NCBI GenBank assembly: GCA_027039165.1
Contig: JALWEZ010000237.1
Coordinates: 1 to 6,735, forward strand
Direction: 5' to 3'
Length of the DNA stretch: 6,735 nt
Source: Candidatus Moraniibacteriota bacterium
GTDB lineage: Bacteria; Patescibacteriota; Minisyncoccia; Moranbacterales; GCA-2747515
Of this stretch, positions 5,594 through 6,735 are shown one piece after another. Positions within the stretch are counted from its first letter, which is position 1; each line of letters starts with the position of its first letter. The position numbers and the translations under genes were made by a program. The notes beneath the pieces are model-generated. The model was not told the origin of the DNA. It made no database searches and worked only from the letters and a program-made list of their open reading frames with translations.

Positions 5594-5809
5594 ATGTTAA
5601 AAATAATTAGACTAATATTATTTCGTATTGGCGGAAGTGAAAAACAGTATAATACTAGAGAGGCCAAAATTATTCCTGAAGCTGTTAGTATAGAAAAAAA
5701 GAAGGGCACTGAAAACCCGACGACATTTGTTATTACTCAGGAAGATGGTGATATAATTGAGGAGACAGCTTATGAATATTCTGTTAAATACAAAGAAAAA
5801 GATGAATAA
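5594..5809 (+). CDS. Small hypothetical protein (71 aa)
   Basis: I do not recognise this protein. It begins with a short cationic hydrophobic segment (MLKIIRLILFRIGG, 1-14), too short for a normal membrane span but suited to lying on a membrane. A hydrophilic, charged tail follows (TREAKIIPEAVSIEKKKG and then TTFVITQEDGDIIEE), with beta-strand-like stretches at about 44-49 and 60-66 and an acidic end. The ATG is set by AGGAG at 5583-5587 with a six-base spacer. It has a strong promoter, a long leader, DnaA boxes upstream and a perfect-stem terminator downstream, so it is very likely a real expressed gene standing alone. Nothing in the protein links it to replication; that connection rests on position only. 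Confidence 0.8.
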   Translation: MLKIIRLILFRIGGSEKQYNTREAKIIPEAVSIEKKKGTENPTTFVITQEDGDIIEETAYEYSVKYKEKDE

Positions 5810-5823
5810 TATAATAATTTTTT

Positions 5824-5848
5824 AAAAGTAGGTGTATCACCTACTTTT
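5824..5848. terminator. Bidirectional intrinsic terminator between convergent genes
   Basis: An 11-bp perfect stem, AAAAGTAGGTG (5824-5834) and CACCTACTTTT (5838-5848), has a TAT loop. T-rich tracts flank both sides: TTTATT downstream on the plus strand and TTTTAAAAAATT on the minus strand. It ends the small gene at 5809 and the YegP-like gene whose stop is at 5851. Confidence 0.9.
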
Positions 5849-5850
5849 TA

Positions 5851-6174
5851 TTATTCAGTTAAATCTTTTATTTCAGATTGAGAGTTGTTTTTTACACTGT
5901 TTATACCAGCTTTTGCATTTCCTTGTGAAGCATACATCTGACTTTTTCCTATAACTTGTCCGTTAGAAGCTTTTAAATTAAAATACCATTTACTATTACT
6001 AGACTCTAAAAGTTCATAATTTTCGTCATTTTGAGCGTTCTTTTTTACAGATTCTATACCGTTTTTACAAGATGCTTTTGTGGTATAACCCTCTGAAGCT
6101 AAAATGTTTTCTCCATTGGTAGCTTTTAGGCGAAATCTAAACTCAGAAGCATTGTCTTTATATATTTCAAACAT
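5851..6174 (-). CDS. yegP: YegP family protein with two DUF1508 repeats
   Basis: This 107-residue protein consists of two tandem DUF1508 (PF07411) repeats at 2-47 and 53-98, the same size and plan as E. coli YegP (about 110 residues). By manual alignment 18 of 46 positions are identical between the repeats. They share the pattern F-x-L-K-A-x-N-G-x-x-I, then S, Y and a closing K-x-G-I-x-S-V-K-x-N. Each repeat is a beta-beta-beta-alpha unit. The molecular role of the family is not established. One cysteine (C36) occurs in the first repeat. There is no SD before the ATG. A TGATATAAT extended -10 lies upstream, 39 bp separate it from the upstream Excalibur gene, and no terminator is visible between them, so read-through is possible. 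Confidence 0.92.
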   Translation of the reverse strand: MFEIYKDNASEFRFRLKATNGENILASEGYTTKASCKNGIESVKKNAQNDENYELLESSNSKWYFNLKASNGQVIGKSQMYASQGNAKAGINSVKNNSQSEIKDLTE

Positions 6175-6202
6175 AATAATATTTTATATGGATTATACTT
6201 TA

Positions 6203-6211
6203 ATTATATCA
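6203..6211 (-). promoter_or_regulatory. Extended -10 promoter of the yegP-like gene
   Basis: On the minus strand TGATATAAT contains a perfect -10 TATAAT (6203-6208) with the TGn extension; no convincing -35 is seen. A second TATAAT (6192-6197) lies closer to the gene. The predicted leader is only about 20 nt, in keeping with the missing SD. Confidence 0.45.
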
Positions 6212-6213
6212 CA

Positions 6214-6684
6214 TTACTTTTTTCGTTTCTTTGGTAAAGATTCACAAACTATACCATCTTTATCTCTATCAAGTCCGTTTATATCACTGTCGCATTTGTC
6301 ATATACTGCCTGAGCTTCTTCTTGAGTTTTAAAATCACTGCAGTTGTAATTATAATAATCTTTGTCTTGTGCATCACAAATTAGATCAATGTTTAGTAAA
6401 TTGCCATTTTCATCTCGCTCAAGAAGTGCTTTTTTTAAGGACCCTGTTTTTGCAAGAGTTTCTAAATCAAAATCTTTATTAGCAACTTCTAGACCTAATC
6501 CAACTCCAGCAGCACCACCTGCTATTATTGCACTAATTTTTGCGGCTTTATTGTTAGTTTTATTTCCATACAACCAGAGCCCAGTAGCTATAGCAATTAT
6601 CAAAATCAAGGCAATAATTCTAACTGTTTTATTTCCTCTTATATTTTGTTTTCTATTCTTGCTTACATTTCTTTTTTTTGTCAT
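6214..6684 (-). CDS. Membrane-anchored protein with C-terminal Excalibur calcium-binding domain
   Basis: This 156-residue protein has a basic N-terminus (1-22) and a membrane helix at about 22-40 ([19 protein letters not shown]), probably an uncleaved signal-anchor that places the rest outside the cytoplasm. A second small-residue hydrophobic stretch, [17 protein letters not shown] (52-68), could be another span or a hairpin. A polar linker then leads to the Excalibur domain (about 109-150, PF05901). This has C115, C131 and C147 and the calcium-loop signature [10 protein letters not shown] (139-148), which ends in the family's D-G-x-x-C-E. C103 just before the domain may be the fourth cysteine of two disulfides. 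Excalibur domains occur in cell-surface and nuclease-associated proteins; no nuclease is fused here. No clear SD is present. The ligand or enzyme partner is unknown. Confidence 0.88.
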   Translation of the reverse strand: MTKKRNVSKNRKQNIRGNKTVRIIALILIIAIATGLWLYGNKTNNKAAKISAIIAGGAAGVGLGLEVANKDFDLETLAKTGSLKKALLERDENGNLLNIDLICDAQDKDYYNYNCSDFKTQEEAQAVYDKCDSDINGLDRDKDGIVCESLPKKRKK

Positions 6685-6721
6685 AACTTTGTTTTTTAAA
6701 TAATTTATTTATGAGTTTAGC

Positions 6722-6727
6722 ATTATA
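6722..6727 (-). promoter_or_regulatory. Possible -10 element for the Excalibur gene
   Basis: A perfect TATAAT on the minus strand lies about 38 bp upstream of the ATG at 6684 and would give a leader of about 30 nt. Its -35 would fall beyond the right edge, so the promoter cannot be completed. Confidence 0.35.
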
Positions 6728-6735
6728 TACAAAAC

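Noticed and set aside
6104..6313. 69-codon plus-strand frame spanning the yegP/Excalibur junction
   Set aside because: It overlaps two genes with recognised domains on the other strand and has shadow-like composition.
6362..6703. 113-codon open frame on the plus strand opposite the Excalibur gene
   Set aside because: The opposite strand encodes a recognisable Excalibur domain and membrane anchor. The plus frame is only the complement of hydrophobic codons and has no ribosome site.

Overview
This is a low-GC bacterial chromosomal window (roughly 30% G+C by eye; not computed). It carries nine protein-coding genes, compact regulatory gaps, and no rRNA, tRNA, CRISPR array or intact insertion sequence. 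UvrB and MscS read through without in-frame stops and glycine uses GGN codons, so the standard bacterial code fits. All nine stop codons are TAA. The small genome style, the PIN, Excalibur and DUF1508 proteins and the mixed use of Shine-Dalgarno (SD) sites would fit a Patescibacteria/CPR-type or other AT-rich lineage, but nothing here fixes the taxon.

Layout. (1) 2-793, plus strand: the 3' part of an unrecognised beta-rich protein that runs off the left edge. (2) 796-898: an 18-bp perfect inverted-repeat pair enclosing about 67 bp, MITE-like, directly after that gene and directly before a good promoter. (3) 961-1791, plus: an MscS-family mechanosensitive channel. (4) 2916-1809, minus: a two-gene operon encoding a divergent PIN-like protein with a degraded active site, then a PIN nuclease with all four acidic catalytic residues. 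(5) 3308-3033, minus: a 91-residue four-helix membrane protein, divergent from uvrB, with overlapping back-to-back promoters. (6) 3434-5389, plus: full-length uvrB. (7) 5390-5593: an intergenic region with two perfect DnaA boxes 31 bp apart, a trinucleotide run resembling a DnaA-trio, a consensus-like promoter and a roughly 100-nt leader. (8) 5594-5809, plus: a 71-residue unknown protein. (9) 6174-5851 and 6684-6214, minus: a two-repeat YegP/DUF1508 protein and a membrane-anchored Excalibur-domain protein.

The genes do not form one pathway. They look like housekeeping and stress functions: osmotic-shock release, nucleotide excision repair, and RNA or nucleic-acid processing by PIN. The parts most worth following up are the paired active and inactive PIN proteins, the DnaA-box cluster as a possible replication origin or DnaA-controlled promoter, and the MITE-like repeat. 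Five of the predicted promoters share a strict design: a -35 element, a 17-bp spacer and an extended TGn -10 element.
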